From assembly GCA_034003745.1 (NCBI GenBank), contig JAVEYA010000113.1, forward strand, positions 1 through 6,790: a stretch of DNA of 6,790 bases. Reading direction: 5' to 3'. Shown here in pieces: positions 1 through 6,132 of this stretch. The notes beneath the pieces are model-generated. The model was not told the DNA's origin. It did not search any database and was given only the letters and a program-made list of their open reading frames with translations. Numbering within the stretch: the first letter of the stretch is position 1; each line of letters starts with the position of its first letter. The position numbers and the translations under genes were made by a program. The stretch comes from JAVEYA01 sp034003745. Its GTDB lineage: Bacteria > Bacillota > Peptococcia > DRI-13 > PHAD01.

Positions 1-1
1 T

Positions 2-238
2 TTGGAATCACCCTCGGAAGCGGGTCCTATTGCCAAATTTATAGAAAAAAACGGCGAAGGCATTCAGCACATAGCTCTCTGGGTAGATAATATAGAGAGC
101 GATTTAAACAATCTTACAGAAAGGGGGGTCCGCCTGATTGACGAAAAACCCCGCTATGGCGCCGGCGGTGCGAAAATTGCCTTTTTGCACCCGAAAGCGA
201 CCGGGGGGATTCTGCTGGAACTCTCGGAAAGAGAGTAA
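2..238 (+). CDS. mce: Methylmalonyl-CoA epimerase, C-terminal part (5' end outside window)
   Basis: This is the last 78 codons of a methylmalonyl-CoA epimerase, a cytoplasmic metal enzyme of the vicinal-oxygen-chelate (glyoxalase) fold that interconverts (R)- and (S)-methylmalonyl-CoA. The reading frame is open to the left edge, so the TTG at 2-4 is an internal Leu codon and not a start. Visible family hallmarks are GEGIQHIA (visible residues 18-25), whose His is the expected metal ligand, the stretch DEKPR-GAGG-KIAFLHP, and the terminal LLEL, whose Glu (visible residue 73) is the expected second metal ligand. Many family members have HHIA; here the first His is Gln, which precedes the ligand position and should be tolerated. 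The stop is 27 bases before mmdA, so both are probably co-transcribed, and the product supplies the (S)-isomer used by the decarboxylase. Identification is firm despite the truncation. Confidence 0.93.
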   Translation: MESPSEAGPIAKFIEKNGEGIQHIALWVDNIESDLNNLTERGVRLIDEKPRYGAGGAKIAFLHPKATGGILLELSERE

Positions 239-251
239 AAATTTGTTTAAA

Positions 252-258
252 GAAGGAG
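252..258 (+). promoter_or_regulatory. Ribosome binding site of mmdA
   Basis: GAAGGAG lies 7 bases before the ATG at 266 and fixes the start of mmdA. Confidence 0.85.
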
Positions 259-265
259 TTCGAAA

Positions 266-1816
266 ATGAGTACACAAGCAAACAGCGAAGAATTAAAAAA
301 ACGCAGCAAAGCAGTAGAACTGGGCGGCGGCCAAAAAGCCATCGATGACCAGCATAGCAAAGGCAAGCTTACTGCCCGTGAACGTATCGAAAAGCTCTTG
401 GATCCCGGTTCTTTTACTGAATTGGATAAATTCGTGGTCCACCGTTGCGTAAATTTTGACATGGCCGGAAAAGAAGCTCCCGGTGAAGGCGTTGTGACCG
501 GCTATGGTACGATTGACGGCCGCCTTGTTTATGTATTTGCCCAGGACTTCACGGTATTGGGCGGTTCTTTGGGCGAAATGCACGCTGCGAAGATAACCAA
601 AATACAAGAATTGGCCATGAAAGTCGGAGCTCCTCTTATCGGCATGAATGATTCAGGCGGCGCCAGAATTCAAGAAGCGGTTGACTCCTTAAAAGGCTTT
701 GGCGATATCTTTTTCAGAAACGTCATGGCTTCCGGCGTCATCCCGCAGATTTCCGTAATTATGGGGCCTTGCGCGGGCGGCGCGGTATATTCGCCGGCTT
801 TACAAGACTTCGTGTTTATGGTGAAAAACACCTCCCGGATGTATATCACCGGCCCTCAGGTTATCAAGGCGGTGACCGGGGAAGAAGTAACCGACGAGGA
901 ACTGGGCGGCGCGATGGCCCATAACCGCATGAGCGGGGTGGCCCATTTTGCGGCTGAAGATGAAGATGATTGTTTCGACCAAATCAAGATCCTCTTAAGT
1001 TATCTGCCCTCCAACAACCTGGAAGAAGCGCCTTATTATGAAACCGGGGACAGCGTCGAAAGAATGGATGCGGCTCTGAATGAGATTATCCCGGATAACC
1101 CCAATTCCCCTTACGACATGGCGGCGGTAATAGAGAGGATTGCCGATAACGGTGTTTTCTTCCAAACCATGAAATATTACGCCCAGAATATGCTGACCGG
1201 CTTTATCCGTATTGACGGAAAATCAGTAGGTGTTATTGCCAACCAACCCAAGGTTCTGGCCGGTTGCCTGGATATCAACGCTTCGGATAAGGCAGCCCGC
1301 TTCATCCGTTTCTGTGACGCTTTCAACATTCCGATTGTAACTTTTGTGGATGTGCCCGGTTATCTGCCCGGCACCAACCAGGAATTCGGCGGCATTATCC
1401 GTCACGGCGCCAAGATACTCTATGCTTATTCCGAAGCGACCGTACCGAAGCTGACCGTGATAACCCGCAAATCCTATGGAGGAGCTTATATCGGCATGTG
1501 TTCACGCCATTTGGGCGCCGATCAGGTCTTTGCCTGGCCGACAGCCGAGATTGCCGTTATGGGCGCGGAAGGAGCCGCCAATATTATCTTCAGAAAAGAA
1601 ATTAATTCCGCCAAAGACCCTGCTGAAAAGCGCAACGAACTGATCGAGGATTACAGAGCTCGTTTTGCTACACCGTATTATGCGGCTGAGCGCGGTTACG
1701 TGGATATGGTTATTCAGCCGGAAGAAACCCGCCCCCGTCTGGCCAATGCCCTGGAAATGCTTTCCACCAAGAGAGAATCCCGGCCGGCGAAGAAACACGG
1801 AAACATACCTTTATAA
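266..1816 (+). CDS. mmdA: Methylmalonyl-CoA decarboxylase alpha subunit (carboxyltransferase)
   Basis: This 516-residue protein is a biotin-dependent acyl-CoA carboxyltransferase with two crotonase-like halves. In the decarboxylase complex it moves the carboxyl group of (S)-methylmalonyl-CoA onto the biotin of MmdC, releasing propionyl-CoA in the cytoplasm. The N-terminal half shows DSGGAR (129-134) and GPCAGGAVYSPA (167-178). The C-terminal half shows NQPKVLAGCLD (327-336), the DVPGYLPGT-QE-GGIIRHGAK region (362-383) and SYGGAYIGMCS (403-413). The glycine pairs at 131-132 and 405-406 match the oxyanion-hole segments of the family. The end, KKHGNIPL, is the usual terminus of MmdA and propionyl-CoA carboxylase beta, and the length is normal. 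The sequence alone cannot separate decarboxylase from propionyl-CoA carboxylase beta or transcarboxylase 12S. The adjoining mmdD, mmdC and mmdB genes decide for the sodium-pump decarboxylase. Confidence 0.96.
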   Translation: MSTQANSEELKKRSKAVELGGGQKAIDDQHSKGKLTARERIEKLLDPGSFTELDKFVVHRCVNFDMAGKEAPGEGVVTGYGTIDGRLVYVFAQDFTVLGGSLGEMHAAKITKIQELAMKVGAPLIGMNDSGGARIQEAVDSLKGFGDIFFRNVMASGVIPQISVIMGPCAGGAVYSPALQDFVFMVKNTSRMYITGPQVIKAVTGEEVTDEELGGAMAHNRMSGVAHFAAEDEDDCFDQIKILLSYLPSNNLEEAPYYETGDSVERMDAALNEIIPDNPNSPYDMAAVIERIADNGVFFQTMKYYAQNMLTGFIRIDGKSVGVIANQPKVLAGCLDINASDKAARFIRFCDAFNIPIVTFVDVPGYLPGTNQEFGGIIRHGAKILYAYSEATVPKLTVITRKSYGGAYIGMCSRHLGADQVFAWPTAEIAVMGAEGAANIIFRKEINSAKDPAEKRNELIEDYRARFATPYYAAERGYVDMVIQPEETRPRLANALEMLSTKRESRPAKKHGNIPL

Positions 1817-1830
1817 GAGATTAATGAAGA

Positions 1831-1836
1831 AGGGGG
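1831..1836 (+). promoter_or_regulatory. Ribosome binding site of mmdD
   Basis: AGGGGG, preceded by GAAGA, sits 9 bases before the ATG at 1846, within the 29-base gap after mmdA. Confidence 0.65.
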
Positions 1837-1845
1837 ATTGAAGTC

Positions 1846-2193
1846 ATGCTGGGTTTTGGATTAACCGTTGCAGGAATCGGATTGGGCACGGTATTTATTG
1901 AACTATGCCTGCTGATTTTTGTAATATATATCATCAGTGCGGTTGCAAAGGCGATCCAAGGAAAAAAGCCTGAAGCGGGCGCGAATGTGGTGCAGCAGCC
2001 GGCGGCGCCCGCAGCAGTACAGGTCGAAGCGCTTGAGTCGGATGACGATGTCATCGCGGTTATTGCTGCTGCAGTCGCTTCTTTGGAGATGGGAAGCATA
2101 AGAATCACCGCCATCCGCCGCATAGCCGGAGTTGGCGGGGCAACTTGGAGTCAGGCCGGTCGTCTGGATACGATGTACGCGCGCCAGGTTTAA
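1846..2193 (+). CDS. mmdD: Methylmalonyl-CoA decarboxylase delta subunit (OadG/MmdD family)
   Basis: This 115-residue membrane protein is the delta (OadG-like gamma) subunit that ties the soluble carboxyltransferase to the membrane beta subunit and is needed for assembly of the sodium pump. One hydrophobic helix covers about residues 7-34, followed by a positively charged segment (KAIQGKK) expected on the cytoplasmic side. A short Ala/Pro/Gln linker (about 50-60) leads to a C-terminal segment with DDDVIAVIAAAVAS (66-79), RITAIRRI (86-93) and a closing WSQAGRLDTM (101-110). That combination of an acidic-then-Ala-rich helix and a W-x-x-A/G-G-R ending is typical of OadG/MmdD proteins of Bacillota. 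I see no His-rich metal site such as that of some OadG proteins. It lies between mmdA and mmdC, as in the mmdADCB order. Confidence 0.88.
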   Translation: MLGFGLTVAGIGLGTVFIELCLLIFVIYIISAVAKAIQGKKPEAGANVVQQPAAPAAVQVEALESDDDVIAVIAAAVASLEMGSIRITAIRRIAGVGGATWSQAGRLDTMYARQV

Positions 2194-2216
2194 GCTTTTA
2201 ATTTAAAATTATTGAT

Positions 2217-2223
2217 AAAGGAG
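2217..2223 (+). promoter_or_regulatory. Ribosome binding site that decides the mmdC start
   Basis: AAAGGAG lies 12 bases before the ATG at 2236. An upstream in-frame TTG at 2212 overlaps or precedes this site, has no site of its own, and would add eight residues not expected before the usual MKKFQITVNG start. Confidence 0.7.
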
Positions 2224-2235
2224 AGACCTGAGAAT

Positions 2236-2631
2236 ATGAAAAAGTTTCAAATAACTGTTAACGGCAAGTCCTATGAAGTTGAAGTTGAGGAAATCGGCGG
2301 CTCAGCCTCAGCGGCGCCCGCTCCGCGCGCAGCTGCTCCGGCCCCTGCCCCTGCCGCAGCGCCTGCTCCCAAAGCAGCTCCCGCTCCCAAAGCAGCTGCA
2401 GCCCCTGCTCCTGCCGGCGCTGAAAGCATAACCGCCCCGATGCCCGGTAAAATCATGACGATTAAAGTCAACGTAGGCCAAGCTGTGAAAGCCGGCGACC
2501 TTATCCTGACCCTCGAAGCCATGAAAATGGAAAACGAAATCTTCTGCGGTACTTCCGGTACCGTAAAAGAAATCAGAACCAGCCAGGGCGCTGCCGTTAA
2601 TCCCGGAGATGTGCTGGTTGTAATTGCCTAA
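2236..2631 (+). CDS. mmdC: Methylmalonyl-CoA decarboxylase biotin carrier subunit (gamma)
   Basis: This 131-residue biotin carboxyl carrier protein shuttles CO2 from the MmdA active site to the membrane subunit MmdB. The N-terminal segment (1-20, MKKFQITVNGKSYEVEVEE) is the usual lead of MmdC and related carriers. Residues 22-62 form a flexible Ala/Pro linker, broken only by single Arg and Lys residues, that acts as a swinging arm. The biotinyl domain covers about 64-131, with APMPGKI (67-73), the biotinylation motif EAMKMEN (94-100; the modified residue should be Lys97) and a closing VNPGDVLVVIA. The start at 2236 is chosen over an in-frame TTG at 2212 because the ribosome binding site lies between them. 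The biotin ligase that modifies it is not in the window. Length and layout are normal for the family. Confidence 0.95.
   Translation: MKKFQITVNGKSYEVEVEEIGGSASAAPAPRAAAPAPAPAAAPAPKAAPAPKAAAAPAPAGAESITAPMPGKIMTIKVNVGQAVKAGDLILTLEAMKMENEIFCGTSGTVKEIRTSQGAAVNPGDVLVVIA
2365..2397 (+). repeat. 18-base-period direct repeat inside the mmdC linker
   Basis: GCTCCCAAAGCAGCT occurs at 2365-2379 and again, identically, at 2383-2397, giving two copies of an Ala-Pro-Lys-Ala-Ala unit. This is in-frame repetition in the low-complexity linker and could vary in copy number between strains. Confidence 0.85.
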
Positions 2632-2663
2632 ATACAGTAAATAGAGAGGGGCTGAGACTTGCT

Positions 2664-3839
2664 ATGGAGTTGCATTTGTTGGATGCCATTAAAGCTTTAA
2701 TCTCTAACACCGGCTTTTTGTCTCTTACGCCGGGGCATCTTCTAATGTTCCTGATATCCTTTATTCTCCTTTACCTGGCGGTCGTCAAAAAATTTGAACC
2801 GTTACTGCTTTTGCCCATCGCCTTTGGGATGCTGCTGGCCAATTTGCCCAACGCAGGTTTAATGGAACCGCAGACCTATATTCCCGACCCGCTGAATCCG
2901 GGACACGATAAACTGCAGGTAGGCGGACTTCTTTGGTACCTCTACCAGGGCGTTAAGCTCGGCATTTATCCGCCGCTGATTTTCATGGGCGTAGGCGCAA
3001 TGACCGACTTCGGTCCGCTGATTGCCAACCCGAAGACGCTGCTTCTGGGCGCCGCCGCGCAGTTGGGTATCTTTTCTACCTTTATTGGGGCGCTTTTTCT
3101 GGGTTTCAACCCTCAGGAAGCCGGCTCCATCGGGATCATTGGCGGAGCGGACGGCCCCACTGCAATTTATCTTACCTCTAAACTGGCCCCGCATCTGTTG
3201 GGCGCAATCGCTATAGCCGCTTATTCGTATATGGCGCTGGTGCCGATTATCCAGCCGCCCATAATGAAGCTTCTAACCACCAAAAAGGCCCGGATGGTTG
3301 TCATGGAACAGCTGCGGCCGGTATCGAAAATTGAAAAAATCATTTTCCCCGTAGTCGTTACTGTTATCGTCTCCTTGCTCTTGCCGGATGCAGCGCCCCT
3401 GATCGGAATGCTCATGCTGGGCAATCTCTTCCGGGAGTCCGGTGTGACCGAACGCTTAAACGACACGGCGCAAAACGCTTTAATCAATATAGTGACCATC
3501 TTCCTGGGTGTTACGGTTGGCGCAACAGCCAATGCTGAGAATTTCCTGACTTTCGAGACGATTTCTATTGTCTGCTTAGGTTTGGCTGCTTTTTGTGTCG
3601 GCACTGCCGGCGGCGTACTGCTGGGCGATGTAATGTATGTCTTGTCAGGTGGGAAGATCAACCCCTTGATCGGTTCGGCCGGCATTTCGGCAGTACCGAT
3701 GGCGGCCCGTGTTTCCCAGGTAGTGGGCCAGAAAGAAAACCCCAAGAATTTCTTACTCATGCACGCCATGGGTCCGAACGTGGCCGGCGTTATTGGTTCG
3801 GCGGTTGCGGCCGGGGTGCTCCTGTCCCTGTTTAAATAG
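2664..3839 (+). CDS. mmdB: Methylmalonyl-CoA decarboxylase beta subunit, Na+-translocating
   Basis: This 391-residue polytopic membrane protein of the OadB/MmdB/GcdB family decarboxylates carboxybiotin on MmdC and couples this to Na+ export. It is very hydrophobic, with segments at about 25-41, 45-60, 101-120, 126-147, 178-198, 226-250, 272-292, 299-328 and 370-390. The family's functional sites are intact: GGADGPT (160-166), whose Asp163 corresponds to the essential membrane Asp of OadB; AYSYMALVPIIQPP (186-199) with its conserved Tyr; GNLFRESGVTERL (253-265); and MHAMGPNVAGVIGSA (366-380), where Asn372 and Ser379 match the conserved Asn and Ser of the Na+ site. The start has a weak AGAGGGG 12 bases upstream, and MELHLLDAIK fits the family's usual N-terminus. 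It closes the operon, followed by terminators from 3901. Confidence 0.96.
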   Translation: MELHLLDAIKALISNTGFLSLTPGHLLMFLISFILLYLAVVKKFEPLLLLPIAFGMLLANLPNAGLMEPQTYIPDPLNPGHDKLQVGGLLWYLYQGVKLGIYPPLIFMGVGAMTDFGPLIANPKTLLLGAAAQLGIFSTFIGALFLGFNPQEAGSIGIIGGADGPTAIYLTSKLAPHLLGAIAIAAYSYMALVPIIQPPIMKLLTTKKARMVVMEQLRPVSKIEKIIFPVVVTVIVSLLLPDAAPLIGMLMLGNLFRESGVTERLNDTAQNALINIVTIFLGVTVGATANAENFLTFETISIVCLGLAAFCVGTAGGVLLGDVMYVLSGGKINPLIGSAGISAVPMAARVSQVVGQKENPKNFLLMHAMGPNVAGVIGSAVAAGVLLSLFK

Positions 3840-3900
3840 GATGACCGGGTTTTATAAAAGCCTGCTGGGGTCTTATTAGTAGAAAAATATGGTATGCTTG

Positions 3901-3940
3901 AAGCGCCCCCCGACAAACTGTGTGTCAGGGGGCGCTTTTT
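3901..3940 (+). terminator. Rho-independent terminator of the mmd operon
   Basis: The left arm 3901-3915 pairs with 3923-3937 over 15 bases with one C-A mismatch, around a 7-base loop. The stem is very GC-rich (GCGCCCCC against GGGGGCGC) and ends in TTTTT. It begins 62 bases after the mmdB stop. The opposite strand has no T-run, so this element acts on the plus strand only. Confidence 0.88.
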
Positions 3941-3955
3941 ATTCTCGAATGCTCC

Positions 3956-3974
3956 GCCCTCCAGGCGGGAGGGC
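3956..3974. repeat. Short GC-rich hairpin between the terminators
   Basis: GCCCTCC at 3956-3962 pairs with GGAGGGC at 3968-3974 around AGGCG. An alternative overlapping pairing of CTCCGCC with GGCGGGAG is possible. There is no T-run. It could be part of a small dispersed repeat or simply add structure. Function unknown. Confidence 0.5.
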
Positions 3975-3980
3975 AAAGGC

Positions 3981-4022
3981 ATAAAAAGAAATGCTGAGAA
4001 CAATCTCAGCATTTCTTTTTAT
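3981..4022. terminator. Bidirectional terminator, perfect 19-bp inverted repeat
   Basis: Bases 3981-3999 are the exact reverse complement of 4004-4022, with a 4-base ACAA loop. The core GAAATGCTGAGA is flanked by A5 on the left and T5 on the right, so each strand carries a hairpin followed by a T-rich tail. It lies 28 bases beyond the stop of the minus-strand flavoprotein gene and is also a second stop for transcripts leaving mmdB. Confidence 0.9.
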
Positions 4023-4050
4023 TTGGGAGGAGGAAGCAATGTGCGTTTAA

Positions 4051-5292
4051 CTAGGCAACCTGTTCGGCTTTGGCCAGCAATTCGGCAATATCCGCTTCAC
4101 TGATGCCCTCGGTAAGGATTCTGTCAATTTTGCCTTCGAAAATGGTGACGATGGAGGGGGCTTCTTTCACGCCCAGGCGGTTGGCGATACCGGCGGATTT
4201 GTAGATATCCACCTTGGTGACACGGAGTTTACCTTTAAAATCGGCTTCAATTTTTTCGATGACCGGCAGGTATTCACGGCATTTGGGATCGACCGCGTTC
4301 CAGACGTAGACCAATCCGGGCAGATCGCTTTTCATAATCTGGTTATGGAAGGTTTCGCTTTCGGCAAGATATTTTTCAACTGCATAACCCGCAATGGCGC
4401 CATCGCCAACGGCGGTGGAAACTTGTTTCAGGAATTTATCCCTGACGTCGCCGGCGGCAAAGACACCGTCGATATTGGTTTCCATTTTTTCATTGGTGAG
4501 CAGGTATCCGGCCCTGTTCATATCCAGGAGGCCTTTGAAGAGCTCGGTATTGGGGAGATAGCCGATAAAGAGGAAGCAGGAGTCGACGTTGACGGGGATC
4601 AGTTCGTTGGTTTTTAAGTTTTTCAGAATTACGGTTTCCAGATGATCGGCTCCGGTGAATTCTTCAACCACCGTATTCCAGATGAACTCCATTTTGGGAT
4701 TGGCCAGCGCTTCCCCTTTGGCGATTTCATTACAGTCCATTTTACCGGTATCGTGCATAACGGAAACGATTACCTTATCGGCGAATTTGGTCAGGAACAT
4801 GCCTTCTTCGATGGCGGCGTCTCCGCTGCCCACAACCAGGATGGTTTTGCCGGAATTTCTGGCAGCATCGCAGGTTGCACAGAAGGAGATCCCTTTATCG
4901 TATAAGTATTTTTCCTCCCCTTTGGCGCCGGTGAGCCGGGGCTTGCCGCCGCTGGTGACGATAATCGCCTTGGCTTCGTAATCTGTGCGGAAGGTTTCCA
5001 CAACTTTGGTTTCGCCCTCCAGTTTAACGCCTTTTACATCGGTAAGTTTGAATTTGACGCCGAATTTCTTGGCCTGCTTATGAAAATGCTCCATTAATTC
5101 CAAGCCGGTGGTGCCTTCCGGAAATCCGGGGAAGTTTTCAATTTCGTTGGTATAGGTAGCCAAGCCACCCACCAGCGCTTTTTCAATGAGCAGGGTATTC
5201 AGTCTGGCTCTGCCGCAGTAAATTGCTGCGGTTAACCCGGCGGCGCCGCCGCCGACGATGACGACATCATATTTTTCAACCTTTTTTTCCAA
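4051..5292 (-). CDS. trxB: Thioredoxin-reductase-like flavoprotein fused to a thioredoxin-fold domain
   Basis: This 413-residue cytoplasmic FAD enzyme has the low-molecular-weight thioredoxin reductase layout plus an extra domain. The FAD site GGGAAG is at 14-19 and the second FAD motif, FAAGD, at 278-282. The redox pair CATC is Cys138-Cys141, followed by Asp142, and the nucleotide-domain GSGDAA is at 155-160. After strand VIVSV (174-178), the HRRxxxR motif that binds the NADPH phosphate is absent (MHDTGKMDC instead), so NADH or another donor is possible. Residues about 325-413 form a thioredoxin-like domain: YVWNAVDPKC (329-338), KVDIYKS (360-366) and the cis-Pro segment EAPSIV (377-382). 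The usual CGPC is DPKC, leaving only Cys338. The start is TTG at 5292 with AAGGAGGT 7 bases upstream; a longer open frame to 5421 runs back over the preceding gene and is not likely coding. Last gene of the sulfur operon. General family is firm, substrate unknown. Confidence 0.9.
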   Translation of the reverse strand: MEKKVEKYDVVIVGGGAAGLTAAIYCGRARLNTLLIEKALVGGLATYTNEIENFPGFPEGTTGLELMEHFHKQAKKFGVKFKLTDVKGVKLEGETKVVETFRTDYEAKAIIVTSGGKPRLTGAKGEEKYLYDKGISFCATCDAARNSGKTILVVGSGDAAIEEGMFLTKFADKVIVSVMHDTGKMDCNEIAKGEALANPKMEFIWNTVVEEFTGADHLETVILKNLKTNELIPVNVDSCFLFIGYLPNTELFKGLLDMNRAGYLLTNEKMETNIDGVFAAGDVRDKFLKQVSTAVGDGAIAGYAVEKYLAESETFHNQIMKSDLPGLVYVWNAVDPKCREYLPVIEKIEADFKGKLRVTKVDIYKSAGIANRLGVKEAPSIVTIFEGKIDRILTEGISEADIAELLAKAEQVA

Positions 5293-5299
5293 TTTATAG

Positions 5300-5307
5300 A
5301 CCTCCTT
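5300..5307 (-). promoter_or_regulatory. Ribosome binding site that decides the TTG start of the flavoprotein
   Basis: AAGGAGGT on the minus strand is a near-perfect anti-16S match 7 bases before TTG at 5292. It overlaps the TAA (5306-5308) of the upstream transporter-half gene, which suggests translational coupling. Confidence 0.88.
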
Positions 5308-5839
5308 ACATAAAATATTTAACCAGGAGTTTACTGCCGACCATGGCGCCGAGGAACAAGAACACGGCAAAAACCCATCCGGACAGGGACAGGGAAGCGA
5401 TACCGGAAAAGAGTGCGCCAATGTTACAGCCGAAGGCTATCCGGGCGCCATAGCCCATTAACAGTCCCCCCAGGATAGCGGCTATAACTTGCCTGATGGA
5501 TTTGATCTTTTTAATTTTGAATTGGGAAGCCAGCAGTGTTGCCAAGAGGGCGCCGACAATAACACCCAGGTTTCTGAGCGACCCCGGATCATTCAAAAAA
5601 CCTCTGTCCAGGGTGGCCTGGGCCGCCGCATCGCTGAAATAGTACCATTTGTCCACGTTCCCGCCCACCAGCTGGAACAGCCAGGCGCCCCAGTTGGCAA
5701 AGGCGCCGGTGACGCCCCAGGGACTGTCGGACGTTGCGAACATGACTATCTGGAAGACGGATAAGAGGACGGCGCCGGTGATATAACTCCATGCGCCTTT
5801 AAACCAGAGTTGATAGAATTTATTATCATTGAGCTTCAT
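5306..5839 (-). CDS. YeeE/YedE (TsuA-like) transporter, C-terminal half
   Basis: This 177-residue membrane protein corresponds to the second half of full-length YeeE/YedE transporters, of which TsuA is known to import thiosulfate. Hydrophobic segments lie at about 16-36, 45-59, 90-106, 116-135 and 152-172. SPWGVTGAFANWGAW (39-53) matches the region that opens the second half. GGLLMGYGARIAFGCNIGA (124-142) is the family's cysteine motif, with Cys138, and SLSGW follows. A polar loop with DKWYYF (63-68) probably faces outside. It starts at ATG 5839 with AGGAG 10 bases upstream, 24 bases after the TusA-like gene. It lacks the FCF and GGC motifs of the first half, which sit in the gene at 6133-6790, so the two products likely assemble into one transporter. 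Substrate inferred from the family; a selenium or other sulfur compound is possible. Confidence 0.88.
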   Translation of the reverse strand: MKLNDNKFYQLWFKGAWSYITGAVLLSVFQIVMFATSDSPWGVTGAFANWGAWLFQLVGGNVDKWYYFSDAAAQATLDRGFLNDPGSLRNLGVIVGALLATLLASQFKIKKIKSIRQVIAAILGGLLMGYGARIAFGCNIGALFSGIASLSLSGWVFAVFLFLGAMVGSKLLVKYFM

Positions 5840-5863
5840 AAGAATACCACTCCTGACACCGGT

Positions 5864-6091
5864 TTATTTCGTCTTTTCAATAATAACTTCCCATTCGCCG
5901 TCGTCAACTTCTTCGATTTCCACATTATGGCCTTGTTTTCTGGCCCATTCGGGAACGTTCTTCATCGCACAGCTATGGTCGATTTCTACGATCAAAACAT
6001 CTCCTACGGCCAGCTCTTTCAGTTTGTTCTCCGTTTTGACCAAAGGCACCGGGCAAGCTTCTCCAAGACAATCCAATCTTACTTCTTTCAT
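5864..6091 (-). CDS. TusA-family sulfur carrier protein
   Basis: This 75-residue cytoplasmic protein is of the TusA/YeeD/YedF type, a small carrier that holds sulfur as a persulfide on a conserved Cys. The motif LDCLGEACPVPLVK (6-19) contains the active Cys13 in CPxP. Two further Cys, Cys8 and Cys41 (in DHSCAMKNVPEW, 38-49), are present; the DHS..-V--W segment is common in TusA-like proteins beside YeeE genes. The start is the ATG at 6091, chosen because AAGGAGG (6106-6100) lies 8 bases upstream; a longer frame opening at 6160 would overlap the preceding gene. It sits between the two transporter halves, like the TsuB/YeeD partner that takes over thiosulfate sulfur from TsuA. That role is inferred from context. 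Confidence 0.93.
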   Translation of the reverse strand: MKEVRLDCLGEACPVPLVKTENKLKELAVGDVLIVEIDHSCAMKNVPEWARKQGHNVEIEEVDDGEWEVIIEKTK

Positions 6092-6099
6092 TTTTAAGT

Positions 6100-6106
6100 C
6101 CTCCTT
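6100..6106 (-). promoter_or_regulatory. Ribosome binding site of the TusA-like gene
   Basis: AAGGAGG on the minus strand, 8 bases before ATG at 6091, decides this start against the upstream in-frame one at 6160. Confidence 0.88.
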
Positions 6107-6132
6107 AGATTTTGATAATTTTGTTTTGCAGC

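Noticed and set aside
2194..2235. Possible mmdE between mmdD and mmdC
   Set aside because: Only 42 bases, AT-rich, with no room for the roughly 55-residue subunit.
3221..4012. 263-codon open frame on the minus strand opposite mmdB
   Set aside because: It runs antisense through conserved mmdB and on through both terminators, shows no recognisable domain and is rich in Thr, Ser, Arg and Pro as expected from an antisense frame.
4025..4050. GGGAGGAGG followed by ATG-TGC-GTT-TAA just before the converging flavoprotein gene
   Set aside because: It has a good ribosome binding site look but encodes three residues only and lies after the terminators with no promoter visible; chance is the simplest explanation.
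4345..4905. Plus-strand open frames opposite the flavoprotein gene
   Set aside because: They are antisense to conserved FAD and CATC motifs and have no recognisable features.
5293..5421. N-terminal extension of the flavoprotein to an ATG-like start at 5421
   Set aside because: The extra 43 residues overlap the transporter-half gene, are low-quality Cys/Pro/Ser sequence, and the strong ribosome binding site points to TTG at 5292.
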